DNA of 64,000 nucleotides from Edaphobacter sp. 4G125 (GTDB taxonomy: Bacteria > Acidobacteriota > Terriglobia > Terriglobales > Acidobacteriaceae). The notes under the pieces were generated by a model. It was not told where the DNA came from and made no database searches. It worked only from the letters and a program-made list of their open reading frames with translations. The stretch covers positions 1,299,501 to 1,363,500 of the forward strand of contig NZ_CP060393.1 in assembly GCF_014274685.1 (NCBI RefSeq), read 5' to 3'. Both the position numbers and the translations under genes were made by a program. This document shows, one piece after another, positions 44,891 through 56,521 of this stretch. Position 1 is the first letter of the stretch. Every line of letters starts with the position of its first letter.

Positions 44891-46894
44891 ATGAGCGAAC
44901 AGCAGAATGATCAGCAGAATGCGCTAGACCAGCTCTCCATCAATGCTCTCCGTTTTCTCGCCGTGGATGCGGTACAAAAGGCGAATTCAGGCCATCCCGG
45001 TGCTCCTCTGGGTTGCGCCCCGATCGCCTATCTGCTCTACCACAAGTTGATGAAGTACGATCCGTCAGATCCAAAGTGGATCGACCGCGATCGCTTTGTG
45101 CTGTCGAATGGACATGCTTCGGCATTGTTGTATGGCGTTCTGCATCTTGCTGGCTACGATTTGCCGATATCGCAACTGGAGCAGTTCCGCCAGTGGGGAT
45201 CGCACACGCCGGGGCATCCGGAATATGGTGAAGCCCCTGGCGTTGAGGTTACGACGGGGCCGCTCGGACAGGGATTCGCAATGGCCGCAGGTCTTGCAAC
45301 CGCGGAAAAGCATATGGCAGCTGTTTACAACCGCGATGGGCACAAGATTATCGATCACTACACCTATGCTTTGTGTGGTGATGGCGACCTCATGGAAGGA
45401 ATTTCGCACGAAGCAGCTTCGTTGGCCGGAACGCTAGGCTTGGGCAAGTTGATTGTGCTGTATGACGACAACCTGATTTCGTTGGATGGTCCGACAGAGT
45501 TGAGCTACACCGAGGACGTGACAGAGCGCTTCCATGCCTATCACTGGCATGTACAGATGGTGGACGACGGGAATGATCTTGTTGCGCTTGAAGCAGCGAT
45601 CAAGGCGGCAAAAGCGGAAACGACGAAGCCTTCACTGATCCGTGTACGCACTGTGATCGGTTATGGCAGTCCCAAGGCAGGCACCAGCAAGGTGCACGGC
45701 GAACCCTTAGGGGCAGAGGCCGTCAAAGAGACCAAGAAGAATCTCGGCTGGCCTGAGGATAAAAGCTTCTATGTTCCCGAAGAAGCCGCGAGGAACTGGG
45801 CTCAGGCCAAGGAGAAAGGCAAGAAAGCCCACGCGGAGTGGCAAAAGAACTTTGACGAGTACAAGAAGGCCTATCCCGAGCCGGCTGCAGAGTTTGATCG
45901 CGTTATCAAATCGAAGCTCGCCGATGGTTGGGAAAAGAAGATTCCGACCTTCCCGACAGAAAAGGCTGTGGCGACCCGTAATGCTGGTCAGGTAGTGATG
46001 AACGCCGTTGCCGGAGTTGTGCCTGAGTTGTTCGGCGGGGCAGCCGATCTCACGGCTTCAACCAAGACGATTTTCAAGGACTCGCCAAACTTCCACGTCG
46101 ATCCCAAGGGGCGCAATGTTTTCTTCGGTGTGCGCGAGTTTGGAATGTGCGCGATGGTGAATGGCATGGCAGCCCATGGCGGATTGATTCCGTTCGGTTC
46201 GACGTTTTTCACCTTCTCGGACTACGCGCGTAATGCGATCCGTCTTGCAGCGCTGATGAGCATACACTCGCTGTTTATCTTTACGCACGACTCGGTGGGC
46301 CTTGGTGAAGATGGACCGACGCACCAGCCGATTGAGCAGCTGATGTCGCTGCGTCTGATTCCGCACCTGACGGATTTCCGTCCTGCTGATGCAAATGAGA
46401 CAGCAGCAGCATGGCAGTTGGCCCTTGAGCGCAAGAGCGCAAGCTGGATGGCGTTATCTCGTCAGGATCTTCCAGTATTGGATGCCGCGAAGTACAAGGT
46501 TTTCGAAGGCGTACGCAAAGGAGCCTATGTGCTGGAAGAAAAGGGTAAGGACATTATCCTTATTGGCACAGGCTCAGAGGTTTCGCTAGTGATGAAAGCC
46601 GCAGAAGAGTTGAAGGCGGCAGGCATTGGAGCCACGGTGGTCTCCATGCCTAGCTTCAAACTGTTCGACGAACAGGACGAGGCATACAAGGTTTCGATCT
46701 TCCCCGAGAACACACCGAAGCTGGCGGTTGAAGCAGGTTCGACGATGGGCTGGTACAAGTACGTCGGTCACAATGGTGGCGTGATCGGAATCGATCGCTT
46801 CGGCGCTTCGGCTCCTGGACCGGTTGCCATGGAAAAGCTGGGCATCAGCGTTGCACATGTTGTCGAAAAGGCGAAGCAGCTAGTGAAGAAGTAA
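44891..46894 (+). CDS. tkt: Transketolase
   Basis: 667 residues. Thiamine-diphosphate motif [18 protein letters not shown] with YDDN; N-terminal [20 protein letters not shown] and [15 protein letters not shown]; pyrimidine domain with [41 protein letters not shown]-terminal [14 protein letters not shown]. It moves two-carbon units between ketoses and aldoses in the pentose-phosphate pathway. Start ATG 44891 follows GAAGAGGAAGAAAAAGAAG. A terminator follows it, yet four further sugar-phosphate genes lie downstream on the same strand, so the pathway genes are clustered if not strictly one operon. Length is standard. Confidence 0.97.
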   Translation: MSEQQNDQQNALDQLSINALRFLAVDAVQKANSGHPGAPLGCAPIAYLLYHKLMKYDPSDPKWIDRDRFVLSNGHASALLYGVLHLAGYDLPISQLEQFRQWGSHTPGHPEYGEAPGVEVTTGPLGQGFAMAAGLATAEKHMAAVYNRDGHKIIDHYTYALCGDGDLMEGISHEAASLAGTLGLGKLIVLYDDNLISLDGPTELSYTEDVTERFHAYHWHVQMVDDGNDLVALEAAIKAAKAETTKPSLIRVRTVIGYGSPKAGTSKVHGEPLGAEAVKETKKNLGWPEDKSFYVPEEAARNWAQAKEKGKKAHAEWQKNFDEYKKAYPEPAAEFDRVIKSKLADGWEKKIPTFPTEKAVATRNAGQVVMNAVAGVVPELFGGAADLTASTKTIFKDSPNFHVDPKGRNVFFGVREFGMCAMVNGMAAHGGLIPFGSTFFTFSDYARNAIRLAALMSIHSLFIFTHDSVGLGEDGPTHQPIEQLMSLRLIPHLTDFRPADANETAAAWQLALERKSASWMALSRQDLPVLDAAKYKVFEGVRKGAYVLEEKGKDIILIGTGSEVSLVMKAAEELKAAGIGATVVSMPSFKLFDEQDEAYKVSIFPENTPKLAVEAGSTMGWYKYVGHNGGVIGIDRFGASAPGPVAMEKLGISVAHVVEKAKQLVKK

Positions 46895-46895
46895 G

Positions 46896-46927
46896 AAAGA
46901 GGGCGAGGAGAAAATTCCTCGCCCTTT
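46896..46927 (+). terminator. Intrinsic terminator after tkt
   Basis: AGGGCGAGGA (46900-46909), loop GAAAA, TTCCTCGCCCT then TT, two bases after the tkt stop. Strong GC stem; tail TTTCCTATAA is only moderately T-rich, so some read-through is possible. Confidence 0.8.
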
Positions 46928-47082
46928 CCTATAACGGACGAATCCGCGTCCGATGGGCGGTGGCGGGCATCCAAAAGTGAGAGGCGATGAGAATCCAGAC
47001 TCTCCAGGTGGTATTCGATGAAGTTCGTAAGAGGGCGGGTTTCCGCTCTTTTATGGATGCGCCCGAATGTTGAGGAGTAGGA

Positions 47083-47937
47083 ATGGCAGAGACAGGTAAG
47101 CCGCGCGTATGGTTCATTACGGGTAGCTCGACCGGATTCGGTCGGCTACTAGCGGAAGAGGTCCTGAAAACTGGAGATGTTGTTGTCGCAACTGCGCGCA
47201 AAGTTGAACAGGTTGCCGACCTTGAAGTTCAATATCCAGAACGTGCACTTGCACTCGCATTAGACGTGACGAACCAGCAGCAGGTGAATGCAGCTGTTGC
47301 CAAGACGTTGGAGCGATTTGGCCGTGTAGACGTGTTGGTCAACAACGCTGGTTACGGAGTAGCGGGTGCGATTGAAGAGGTCTCCGACACAGAGTTGAGG
47401 CCGATGTATGAAGCAAACGTCTTTGGCTTGTTGCGTGTAACAAGAGCCTTTCTTCCCCAGCTTCGCAAACAGCGCAGCGGTCATATTCTGAACTTATCTT
47501 CGATTGGTGGACTGACGGCCGGACCGGGGTGGGGGCTGTATCAGAGCACAAAGTTTGCAGTAGAAGGTCTATCAGAGGCTCTTGCCCAAGAGATAGCTCC
47601 TCTGGGGATTCGCGTCACGATTATTGAGCCGGGACCATTCCGAACGGACTTTCTGGGGCGTTCGAGCCAGGAGGCTACCAAAAAAATTGAGGATTATCAC
47701 TCGACAGCGGATAACGCTCGCTTATACCGGAGTGAGCAAGATGGAAAACAGCCTGGAGATCCATTGAAGGCGGTGCAGGCAATGATTCAAGTGGTGGATT
47801 CTCCGAATCCTCCGTTGCGTTTGTTGCTGGGCGCAAGCGCACTGAAGCGTGTGAAACAGAAGATTGAAACGTGGCAGAAGGAGATTACAGCCTGGGAGCC
47901 GGTAACGGTAGGCGCTGATTTTCCGGAAAGCCAGTAA
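47083..47937 (+). CDS. Short-chain dehydrogenase/reductase
   Basis: 284 residues of the classical SDR type. NAD(P)-binding VWFITGSSTGFGRLLAEEVL, with ATARK after strand 2 suggesting NADPH, then NNAGYGVAGAIEEVSDTEL and catalytic Ser-Tyr-Lys in HILNLSSIGGLTAG and GLYQSTKFAVEGLSEAL; PGPFRTDFLGRSS follows. The group is often annotated as oxidoreductase or retinol-dehydrogenase-like; substrate is unknown. GAGGAGTAGGA precedes the ATG. It sits between tkt and gnd in the same direction, but no evidence ties it to sugar phosphates. Confidence 0.88.
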   Translation: MAETGKPRVWFITGSSTGFGRLLAEEVLKTGDVVVATARKVEQVADLEVQYPERALALALDVTNQQQVNAAVAKTLERFGRVDVLVNNAGYGVAGAIEEVSDTELRPMYEANVFGLLRVTRAFLPQLRKQRSGHILNLSSIGGLTAGPGWGLYQSTKFAVEGLSEALAQEIAPLGIRVTIIEPGPFRTDFLGRSSQEATKKIEDYHSTADNARLYRSEQDGKQPGDPLKAVQAMIQVVDSPNPPLRLLLGASALKRVKQKIETWQKEITAWEPVTVGADFPESQ

Positions 47938-48012
47938 AGTTCCCCTATAAGTGTTGACGGACGAGTGCAGAAGAGTTTCCAGGTACATCGTCTAGTAAGG
48001 AAAGGAAAGAGG

Positions 48013-48921
48013 ATGGAATTAGGAATTATCGGACTCGGCAAGATGGGATTCAACATGGCAGAGCGGCTTAAGCTCGCGGGGCATAAAGTAGTCGGGTTCG
48101 ACTTTAACAAGGATGCGACGGCGAAGCTGACTGCTTCGGGCTCGCTGGGCGTGAACTCCCTTGAAGATCTGGTGAAAAATCTCTCCGCGCCACGTGCTAT
48201 TTGGATCATGGTTCCCTCGGGCGATCCCGTGGACCAGACGATCGCAGAGCTCGAGGCATTACTGGAGAAGGGTGACACCATCATCGATGGCGGCAACTCG
48301 AACTATAAGGACACGCAACGTCGTCATGCGACCGTGACGGCGAAGGGTTTTGAATATGTCGACTGCGGAACCTCCGGTGGAGTGTGGGGGCTCAAGGAGG
48401 GCTACAGCCTGATGATCGGCGGTGACAAGGCTCCTGTGGAACGGCTGACTCCGATCTTTCAGGCGCTGGCTCCTTCGCCAACTGAGGGCTGGGGGCATGT
48501 TGGGCCTTCTGGTTCAGGGCACTTCGTGAAGATGGTTCACAACGGAATCGAGTATGGCCTGATGCAGGCCTATGCCGAGGGGTTCTCGATTATGAAGGCG
48601 AAGCAGGAGCTGAATCTTGATCTGACGCAGATCTCGCATATTTGGCAGAAGGGCTCCGTGGTGCGCTCGTGGCTGTTGGATCTTACAGCAGGTGCGTTGG
48701 ACAAAAATCCCACGCTGGCAGGACTCGAAGCTTGGGTTCCAGATTCAGGAGAAGGGCGCTGGACTGTGATGGAAGCGATCGACCTGAACATCTCCGCGCC
48801 GGTCATTACAGAGTCGCTGATCCGCAGGGTGCGCTCGCGTGAGGAGAACAACTTTACGGATCGCATGATCTCGATTATGCGTGGTGCATTCGGCGGCCAT
48901 GATGTGAAGAAGGCGGAGTAA
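48013..48921 (+). CDS. gnd: 6-phosphogluconate dehydrogenase (decarboxylating), short GntZ-type
   Basis: 302 residues from ATG 48013 (AAGGAAAGAGG upstream). N-terminal Rossmann MELGIIGLGKMGFNMAERLK, then FDFNKDATAK, DGGNSNYKDTQRR with the NSNY motif, substrate signature VDCGTSGGVWGLKEGYSLMI, catalytic Lys in HFVKMVHNGIEYGLMQAYAE. It is the short class of about 300 residues (GntZ/YqeC-like), not the 470-residue E. coli Gnd; in short-class enzymes NAD is often preferred, and the Asp in GFDFNKD at the end of strand 2 agrees. It makes ribulose 5-phosphate and CO2. zwf follows after 40 bases and pgl, glk complete the set. Confidence 0.95.
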   Translation: MELGIIGLGKMGFNMAERLKLAGHKVVGFDFNKDATAKLTASGSLGVNSLEDLVKNLSAPRAIWIMVPSGDPVDQTIAELEALLEKGDTIIDGGNSNYKDTQRRHATVTAKGFEYVDCGTSGGVWGLKEGYSLMIGGDKAPVERLTPIFQALAPSPTEGWGHVGPSGSGHFVKMVHNGIEYGLMQAYAEGFSIMKAKQELNLDLTQISHIWQKGSVVRSWLLDLTAGALDKNPTLAGLEAWVPDSGEGRWTVMEAIDLNISAPVITESLIRRVRSREENNFTDRMISIMRGAFGGHDVKKAE

Positions 48922-48961
48922 GCTGCAGGGCAGATTGGAAAGAACGAGAGGATATTAATTT

Positions 48962-50518
<1,557 letters not shown>

Positions 50519-50530
50519 ATTGAATGATGG

Positions 50531-50565
50531 GCCTCCAGTTTTGGCTTTCTGCTGAAACTGGAGGC
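50531..50565 (+). terminator. Hairpin between zwf and pgl (attenuator or mRNA stabiliser)
   Basis: GCCTCCAGTTT (50531-50541) and AAACTGGAGGC (50555-50565), a perfect 11-base stem with a 13-base loop, 12 bases after the zwf stop. The following sequence (TTCCGTCGTTTTAG) is only partly T-rich, so it may permit partial read-through to pgl. Confidence 0.55.
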
Positions 50566-50628
50566 TTCCGTCGTTTTAGAGCAGTGAGACGGACTCACCA
50601 CGAAGAGTCAGGAGACCCAGAGGAGATC

Positions 50629-51414
50629 ATGCGGCGTCCTACAACTGTTACATATCGCGTTTTTCCAACCCCACTTGAGGTCGCGAAGGCTGCTGCTGAG
50701 CTCTTCACGAATTCAGTTACTACCGCTGCAGCAGCGCGTGGCATTGCACGTGTGGCCATCTCAGGGGGAACGACTCCGAAGGCGATGTTTGCTCTGCTGG
50801 CTTCAAATGATTTCGTGAAGCGAATTCCGTGGGACAAGCTGGATCTCTACTGGGTAGACGAGCGCTGCGTCGGACCGGAGGATGCGGACTCCAACTACCG
50901 CATGACTCGTGAAGCGTTACTGTCGAAGGTGCCTTTATCTGCCGAGCGAATTCATCGCATGGAAGGTGAACTGGAGCCCGAGGAGGCTGCGGCACGATAT
51001 GAGGCGGCGATTCGCAATGGATTCCGGCTCGAGGGAGCGGAGACGCCAACCTTTGACCTTGTGCTATTGGGCATGGGAGACGACGGCCATACGGCCTCGC
51101 TGTTCCCCCACACAGAAGCTCTCGATGACATGACTCACATCGTTGTTGCCAACCATGTCCCGCAGAAAGATACCTGGCGCATTACTCTGACGTGGCCGGT
51201 GATTAATCAGGGTAGGGAGGTAGCATTTCTGATTGAGGGCGCGGGCAAGGCGCAGGTTCTGAAAGAGGTCTTTCAGGGACCATACCAGCCGGAGACTTAT
51301 CCTTCGCAGATCATTCGTCCGGCAAGCGGAAAACTGACGCTCTTGCTTGATACTGCGGCAGCCGCTAAGCTGCCAGAACCGGTAAATGGAACCGGAACTC
51401 TGGAGTTGAAATAA
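50629..51414 (+). CDS. pgl: 6-phosphogluconolactonase
   Basis: 261 residues from ATG 50629, with GAGGAGATC directly before it; the open frame back to 50524 includes the zwf-pgl hairpin and is rejected. DevB/SOL-type Pgl motifs: ARVAISGGTTPKAMFALLAS, DKLDLYWVDERCVGPEDADS with the RCV and DSNY residues, and LVLLGMGDDGHTASLFPHTE with the catalytic His. It hydrolyses 6-phosphogluconolactone to 6-phosphogluconate, the step between zwf and gnd. The stop codon is immediately followed by the glk ATG, so pgl and glk are translationally coupled. Confidence 0.95.
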   Translation: MRRPTTVTYRVFPTPLEVAKAAAELFTNSVTTAAAARGIARVAISGGTTPKAMFALLASNDFVKRIPWDKLDLYWVDERCVGPEDADSNYRMTREALLSKVPLSAERIHRMEGELEPEEAAARYEAAIRNGFRLEGAETPTFDLVLLGMGDDGHTASLFPHTEALDDMTHIVVANHVPQKDTWRITLTWPVINQGREVAFLIEGAGKAQVLKEVFQGPYQPETYPSQIIRPASGKLTLLLDTAAAAKLPEPVNGTGTLELK

Positions 51415-52458
51415 ATGATTCTTGCTGGTGATGTTGGCGGTACAAAGGTCCACCTTGCTCTTTATGACTTCACCGGAGGTCAGTTGCATCCGCTCCGCGA
51501 TCAGAAGTTTCCTGCGCATCAGTTCTCCTCGCTCGATGAGGTGGTCAATAAGTTTCTCAGTGGAGACGAGAGCATCCCGGCTACGAACCGGAGTGAAATT
51601 CTTGCTGCCTGCTTTGGCTGTCCTGGGCCGGTACGCGATGGCAGACTGAAGCTGACGAATTTACCGTGGACGTTAGATGTGCGCGATCTTTCTCGCTCAC
51701 TCCAGATCAAACATGTCCTCCTGATTAACGATCTTGAAGCCAATGGTTACGGAATTCCAGAGCTCGCAACAGACAAAATTTTCACTTTGCATGAAGGTGA
51801 CAAAGATGCAGTGGGGCATCGTGGTCTGGTTTCCGCAGGGACAGGGCTCGGGCAGGCGTTGCTGATCTGGGACGGCAAAAAGCATAATCCTGTTCCCTCC
51901 GAAGGGGGTCACTGTGATTTTGCGGCACGTTCTACGCGTGAGATTGCCCTGCTTCAGTATCTGAAGAATAAGCTGAACGGCCGCGTCAGCTTTGAGCGCG
52001 TTGTCTCCGGGCTCGGGATCAAGAACGTCTATGGATTTCTGCGCGATGTCGAAAAAATCGATGAGCCGAAGTGGCTGTGCGACCGCATGGCTGCTGAAGA
52101 TCCCAACGTTGTCATCGGAGAATGCGCCGAAGATGGCTCGAGCTCTATCTGCTTTGAGACGATGAAGCTCTTTGCTTCGGCATATGGAGCTGAGGCGGGT
52201 AACGTAGCCTTGAAGGTGCTGGCGACAGGCGGTGTCTATCTTGGTGGAGGTATTGCGCCCAAGCGTCTGAAGACGATGCAGAATGGTTTCTTTATGCAGG
52301 CTTTTCTGGACAAAGGGCGCATGTCGGCGCTGTTGCAGTCGATGCCGGTTCGCATCATTTTGGATGAAACCTGCGCTTTGCTGGGAGCGGCAGCCTACGC
52401 AGAGGCGCGTGCTGCAGAGCTGAGCGGGATTTCAGAGCGGGCCGCTTCATTGAAGTAG
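51415..52458 (+). CDS. glk: Glucokinase
   Basis: 347 residues of the PF02685 (E. coli Glk) type. Phosphate-binding ILAGDVGGTKVHLALYDF, the catalytic Asp in VLLINDLEANGYGI, LVSAGTGLGQALLIWDGKKH, VPSEGGHCDFAARS with substrate Glu and His, and ATGGVYLGGGIAPKRLKTM. It phosphorylates glucose with ATP. Its ATG is directly adjacent to the pgl stop, and GGAG lies 12 bases upstream inside pgl, giving strict coupling. The gene supplies glucose 6-phosphate to the zwf product encoded just upstream, consistent with free glucose being made by the glycoside hydrolases nearby. Confidence 0.95.
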   Translation: MILAGDVGGTKVHLALYDFTGGQLHPLRDQKFPAHQFSSLDEVVNKFLSGDESIPATNRSEILAACFGCPGPVRDGRLKLTNLPWTLDVRDLSRSLQIKHVLLINDLEANGYGIPELATDKIFTLHEGDKDAVGHRGLVSAGTGLGQALLIWDGKKHNPVPSEGGHCDFAARSTREIALLQYLKNKLNGRVSFERVVSGLGIKNVYGFLRDVEKIDEPKWLCDRMAAEDPNVVIGECAEDGSSSICFETMKLFASAYGAEAGNVALKVLATGGVYLGGGIAPKRLKTMQNGFFMQAFLDKGRMSALLQSMPVRIILDETCALLGAAAYAEARAAELSGISERAASLK

Positions 52459-52542
52459 AGTAGGAAAGCGGGAGAGCCTTGGCCACAAAATCCTGACGGG
52501 TTTGGTGGCTTGGCCGCGTTCGTTCGTTATCCTTAGAAAGAT

Positions 52543-55134
52543 ATGTCTTCGAATCGTGTCTTCCCTCGCGCTGTCTTTTCCGCGTTTATTTTCTTCTTTG
52601 CCGCTACGGTTGACGTTCATGCGCAGCGTCTTCCTGGCGGTGTGCACCCGGAGCACTACTCGCTTACGTTGACGCCTGATTTGAATGCAGCAACGTTTAC
52701 AGGCGAAGAGACGATTGATGTCGTTCTCGATGCTCCAAGCAAAACGATTACTCTGAATGCAATTGAGATTAAGTTCCTTTCCGTGAAGGCAGGATCGCAA
52801 ACCGCAGAGGTCTCCGAAGACAAAGAAAAGGAGCAGGCGACCTTCACTTTTCCTGAAGCTCTCCCCGCGGGTAAAACGACACTCCGAATCAGCTATACCG
52901 GAATTCTGAATGATAAGCTGCGTGGCTTTTATCTCTCGAAGACGAGGGCGCGCAACTATGCCGTGACGCAGTTCGAGCCGACCGATGCGCGGCGCGCTTA
53001 TCCCAGCTTTGATGAACCTGCATTGAAGGCGACATACGATGTCTCACTCATCGTCGACGTTGCCGATACGGCAATCTCGAATACGCAGATTGTCTCCGAT
53101 ACGCCGGGGCCCATTGCAGGCAAGCACACGCTGAAGTTTGCGACGACTCCGAAGATGTCCACTTATCTTGTGGCCTTTCTCGTAGGTGACTTCAAGTGCA
53201 CCAGCGGTAAAGCTGATGGAGTACCGATTCGCGCCTGCTCAACACCTGACAAGGTTGCGATGACGAAGTTCGCCGTTGAGAGCGCAGAGTACATTCTCTC
53301 GTACTACAACAAGTATTTCGGGATTAAGTACCCCATGCCGAAGCTCGACATGGTGGCGCTGCCGGACTTCGAAGCTGGAGCGATGGAGAACTTCGGTTGC
53401 ATTACCTATCGTGAGACCGATCTCCTGGTGGATGCGAAGTCCAGCTCGATTCCTGCAAAGAAGCGTGTTGCCGTCGTCGTCGCTCACGAGATGGCACACC
53501 AGTGGTTTGGCGATATGGTGACGATGCAGTGGTGGGACAACCTGTGGCTGAATGAAGGCTTTGCTTCCTGGATGGAAACCAAACCCATAGCCAAATGGAA
53601 GCCCGAGTGGAACTTCCAGCAGGATGATGCGCAGGAACTGGATGCAACGTTGAACCTCGATTCGCAGAAGACGACTCGCACGATCCGCGCCAAAGCCGAG
53701 ACCCCGGACGAGATCAACGAGATGTTTGATGGCATCGCCTATGGCAAGGCAGGCGCTGTTCTGGGGATGGTGGAGAACTACTTGGGCGAAGAAACCTTCC
53801 GCCAAGGCGTGCACAACTATCTGGCGGCACATCTATACGCAAATGCGACGGCTGAGGACTTCTGGAATGCGCAGACTGCGAATTCGCATCAGCCGGTCGA
53901 CAAGATCATGCAGAGTTTTGTGACGCAGCCAGGCGTGCCTCTGCTGACTCTGTCGCAACAGAATGCCGGAGAAGCGCCACTGACGCAGAGCCGTTTTTTT
54001 CTTTCAGGAGCAGCCGATTCATCGCAAAGCTGGACGCTTCCAGTCTGCGTGAAGAGCGATGGCAAACCCGTATGTCAGCTCATCACGCCTTCCGATAACG
54101 CTCTGAAAATCCCAGCCGGGGCGGACTTCTTCTATGCGAATGGAGCGGGTAAGGGATACTACCGCACGGCTTATACTCCGTCCCAGCTCGAGGCGATTAC
54201 TGCAAAGGCTGAAACTGCTCTGACCCCGCCGGAGCGCATTGGGCTACTTGGAGATCGTTGGGCATTAGTTCGCTCGGGTCAGGGAACCGTTGGCGATTAT
54301 CTGAACCTCGTGCTGGCGCTCAAGACAGATCCGAATGGCCTGGTTATGGAGACTGCGCTCGACAAGGTGAGGTATATCGATACTCGCATCGCGACGGATC
54401 AGGATCGTCCACAATTTGCCGCGGTTTTGCGGCGTGAATTCTCTCCGGTTTATACCGCTCTGGGCCAACCGCAGCGCGGGGAATCCTACGATCGTCAGCA
54501 GCTTCGCGCCGAGCTGATGGGAATTCTAGGAGCTGCGAAAGATCCTGCCGTGCTTGCCCAGGCAAAGATGCTGGCGAATCAGGCTTACGCTGGTGGGAAG
54601 AAAGAGCGCGGGCTCGATCCAATCCTGACCGACGAAGCGATTGCGGTTACAGCAAAGAATGGTGATGCCGCTCTTTATGAAAAAGTGATGGCAGCAAGCA
54701 AGGATCCGAGCGATCCCGGGCTTCAGTCCGACGCGTTGCGTACTTTGGCTATGTTTCCCGAACCCACGCTGGTGAATCGAACGATGGATTATGCAGTCTC
54801 CGGGCAGGTCCGCAATCAGGACAGTTGGATCCCGATGGTCATTCTGCTCTCAGGGCGCGATACCCGCGAGCAGACCTGGTCGTACATCCAACAGAATTGG
54901 GACAAGGTCCATGCCCAGTTCACGACAAACTCCGGTTCTCGGGTCGTCGGCGCTGCCGGAAGTTTCTGCTCTGTCGAAAAGCGGGCTGAGGTCGCCAACT
55001 TCTTTGCAACGCATAAGGTCGATGCCGCAGAACGCACCCTGGCGAAGGCGCTCGACAGTATCAACGATTGCGTTCATCTTCGCGAGCAGCAGGAGCCAAC
55101 TCTTCGTGAATGGCTGGCAGGCAAGGCAAAGTAG
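52543..55134 (+). CDS. Exported M1-family aminopeptidase
   Basis: 863 residues with a signal peptide (FSAFIFFFAATVDVHAQ). Standard M1 layout: N-terminal beta domain with FEPTDARRAYPSFDEPALKA, exopeptidase motif DFEAGAMENFGCITYRE (GAMEN), and gluzincin site HEMAHQWFGD with His315, His319 and Glu338 (LWLNEGFASW). A beta domain and a C-terminal superhelix of about 350 residues (ERAP/PepN-like) follow. It removes N-terminal residues from peptides in the periplasm or medium. The MFS gene start overlaps its last codons by 25 bases, implying coupling. The genes are separated from glk by 84 bases. Confidence 0.93.
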   Translation: MSSNRVFPRAVFSAFIFFFAATVDVHAQRLPGGVHPEHYSLTLTPDLNAATFTGEETIDVVLDAPSKTITLNAIEIKFLSVKAGSQTAEVSEDKEKEQATFTFPEALPAGKTTLRISYTGILNDKLRGFYLSKTRARNYAVTQFEPTDARRAYPSFDEPALKATYDVSLIVDVADTAISNTQIVSDTPGPIAGKHTLKFATTPKMSTYLVAFLVGDFKCTSGKADGVPIRACSTPDKVAMTKFAVESAEYILSYYNKYFGIKYPMPKLDMVALPDFEAGAMENFGCITYRETDLLVDAKSSSIPAKKRVAVVVAHEMAHQWFGDMVTMQWWDNLWLNEGFASWMETKPIAKWKPEWNFQQDDAQELDATLNLDSQKTTRTIRAKAETPDEINEMFDGIAYGKAGAVLGMVENYLGEETFRQGVHNYLAAHLYANATAEDFWNAQTANSHQPVDKIMQSFVTQPGVPLLTLSQQNAGEAPLTQSRFFLSGAADSSQSWTLPVCVKSDGKPVCQLITPSDNALKIPAGADFFYANGAGKGYYRTAYTPSQLEAITAKAETALTPPERIGLLGDRWALVRSGQGTVGDYLNLVLALKTDPNGLVMETALDKVRYIDTRIATDQDRPQFAAVLRREFSPVYTALGQPQRGESYDRQQLRAELMGILGAAKDPAVLAQAKMLANQAYAGGKKERGLDPILTDEAIAVTAKNGDAALYEKVMAASKDPSDPGLQSDALRTLAMFPEPTLVNRTMDYAVSGQVRNQDSWIPMVILLSGRDTREQTWSYIQQNWDKVHAQFTTNSGSRVVGAAGSFCSVEKRAEVANFFATHKVDAAERTLAKALDSINDCVHLREQQEPTLREWLAGKAK

Positions 55135-56378
55135 TGACGACCTCGTCTGAGGTTGTGACACCTCCGCGATCTTTATTTCGTCAGTGGGCTCCAGTCGCGT
55201 CAATGACGCTGCTGGGCCTGCTGAGTTATGTGGATCGCAGCGTGCTCGCAATTTTGAGCCCGACGATTCTCTCGGCGCTGCATCTTTCAGCAACGCAGTA
55301 CGGTTATGCGATTCTCGTCTTCAGTCTGTGTTACATGCTTGCGAATCCTATCTGGGGCTTCTGGATGGATCGCGCCGGCTTATGGATGACCACGCTGTTT
55401 GCAGTTGCCTTGTGGTCCGTAGCATCGGGAAGCCACGGCCTCATGGTAGGCTTCGTCAGCCTGTGTGTCGCGCGTGGTGTGCTCGGCTTTGGCGAAGGCG
55501 CGACTTTTCCTGCCGGGCTCAAGACCGTGAGTGAGACGCTGCCACCAGAGCAACGATCCTTCGGGCTTGGTATCGCTTACAGCGGAAGCTCTCTCGGTGC
55601 CGCGCTTACGCCATTGTTGATCACTCCGATTGCGATTCGTTGGGGCTGGCGCGCCGCCTTTGGTGTCACGGCGGTGCTCGGCCTGCTATGGATTGCGTTG
55701 TGGCTGCTGCTGCGAATCTCCGGCTGGTATGCAGCACCGGCGAGATCCACTATTCTCGCCTCAACGACGACGGGCAAATCGCGTTGGAGCAAGAATCTCT
55801 TTGCTGCTGCGGTTGTCTATGGTCTTGGAGCTGCTCCTCTGGCCTTCGGACTCTATGCAGCACCGCTTTATCTGACGCGTGTACTGCATCTGAGCCAGGC
55901 CTCTCTCGGTCATCTGTTGTGGCTGCCTCCAGCAGGATGGGAGGCAGGCTATCTTATCTTTGGCCGTCTCGCAGATCTCCGAAACCGGAACAACCAACGG
56001 GCGAGTCGTCCTGCCGGCATCTTTTGGCTACTATCGGCAGCAGGGTTCCTCATCCTGCTTGCTCCTGTTGCCGCAAACAGCTCAGTTCCCGTTGCGGCGA
56101 CGATGCTTCTGTTCTTTCTACAAATGTTCGTCGCCGGAGGATTCGTGGTCTTCGCGCTCTCTGACGGCATGGCGGTGTTGCCGAAGGAGCATTCAGCTTT
56201 TCTCGCCGGTTTCAGCATTTCGGCCTGGGCCCTTACGACCGGGCTCCTGATGCCAGTTCTGGGCCACCTCTTCGACCATCAGCGCTACAACCTGACGTTC
56301 TGGCTGGTGGCGAGCCTGCCGCCGATTGGAACACTCTTGTGGCGAGTGCTGGCATCTCCTTCCGAAAGACAATTCTGA
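55110..56378 (+). CDS. MFS transporter, anion/hexuronate-like
   Basis: 422 residues with about 12 transmembrane segments. After helix 1 (MTLLGLLSYVDRSVLAILSP) comes the MFS loop 2-3 signature in GFWMDRAGLWMTTLFAV, helix 4 text RGVLGFGEGATFPAGLKTVS and helix 5 LGIAYSGSSLGAALTPLLIT, resembling the anion:cation symporter (hexuronate, phthalate) branch. A basic cytoplasmic loop splits the halves. Substrate could be a sugar acid, which would fit the glucuronoyl esterase in the region, but this is weak inference. ATG 55110 overlaps the aminopeptidase gene; GTG 55134 is an alternative start. Confidence 0.87.
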   Translation: MAGRQGKVVTTSSEVVTPPRSLFRQWAPVASMTLLGLLSYVDRSVLAILSPTILSALHLSATQYGYAILVFSLCYMLANPIWGFWMDRAGLWMTTLFAVALWSVASGSHGLMVGFVSLCVARGVLGFGEGATFPAGLKTVSETLPPEQRSFGLGIAYSGSSLGAALTPLLITPIAIRWGWRAAFGVTAVLGLLWIALWLLLRISGWYAAPARSTILASTTTGKSRWSKNLFAAAVVYGLGAAPLAFGLYAAPLYLTRVLHLSQASLGHLLWLPPAGWEAGYLIFGRLADLRNRNNQRASRPAGIFWLLSAAGFLILLAPVAANSSVPVAATMLLFFLQMFVAGGFVVFALSDGMAVLPKEHSAFLAGFSISAWALTTGLLMPVLGHLFDHQRYNLTFWLVASLPPIGTLLWRVLASPSERQF

Positions 56379-56399
56379 CGTCGCGCTTTCTTCAGGAGT

Positions 56400-56432
56400 C
56401 CCCTCCCCCTGTTTTCGTGCAAAGTATTCGAA
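56400..56432 (-). repeat. Dispersed G-rich repeat, family C copy 3 (inverted)
   Basis: Reverse complement reads TTCGAATACTTTGC, ACGAAAACAGGGGGAGGGG, identical to the 32476-32508 copy except for one base (GCG versus GCA). Located 22 bases after the MFS stop. Confidence 0.7.
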
Positions 56433-56497
56433 TCATGTATGTTAAGTCCGGACTTCGCTGCGCACGTTTCGTGCCAGACTGATATGCGACAAAAGCA

Positions 56498-56521
56498 AAA
56501 GCCCCGGGTATCCAGGGCTTT
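56498..56521 (+). terminator. Probable terminator after the MFS gene
   Basis: AAAGCCC (56498-56504), inner CGGGTATCCA, GGGCTTT (56515-56521). Downstream sequence TGAGGTTTCC is weakly T-rich. It can serve either strand. The remainder of 56522-56787 has no credible gene. Confidence 0.6.
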
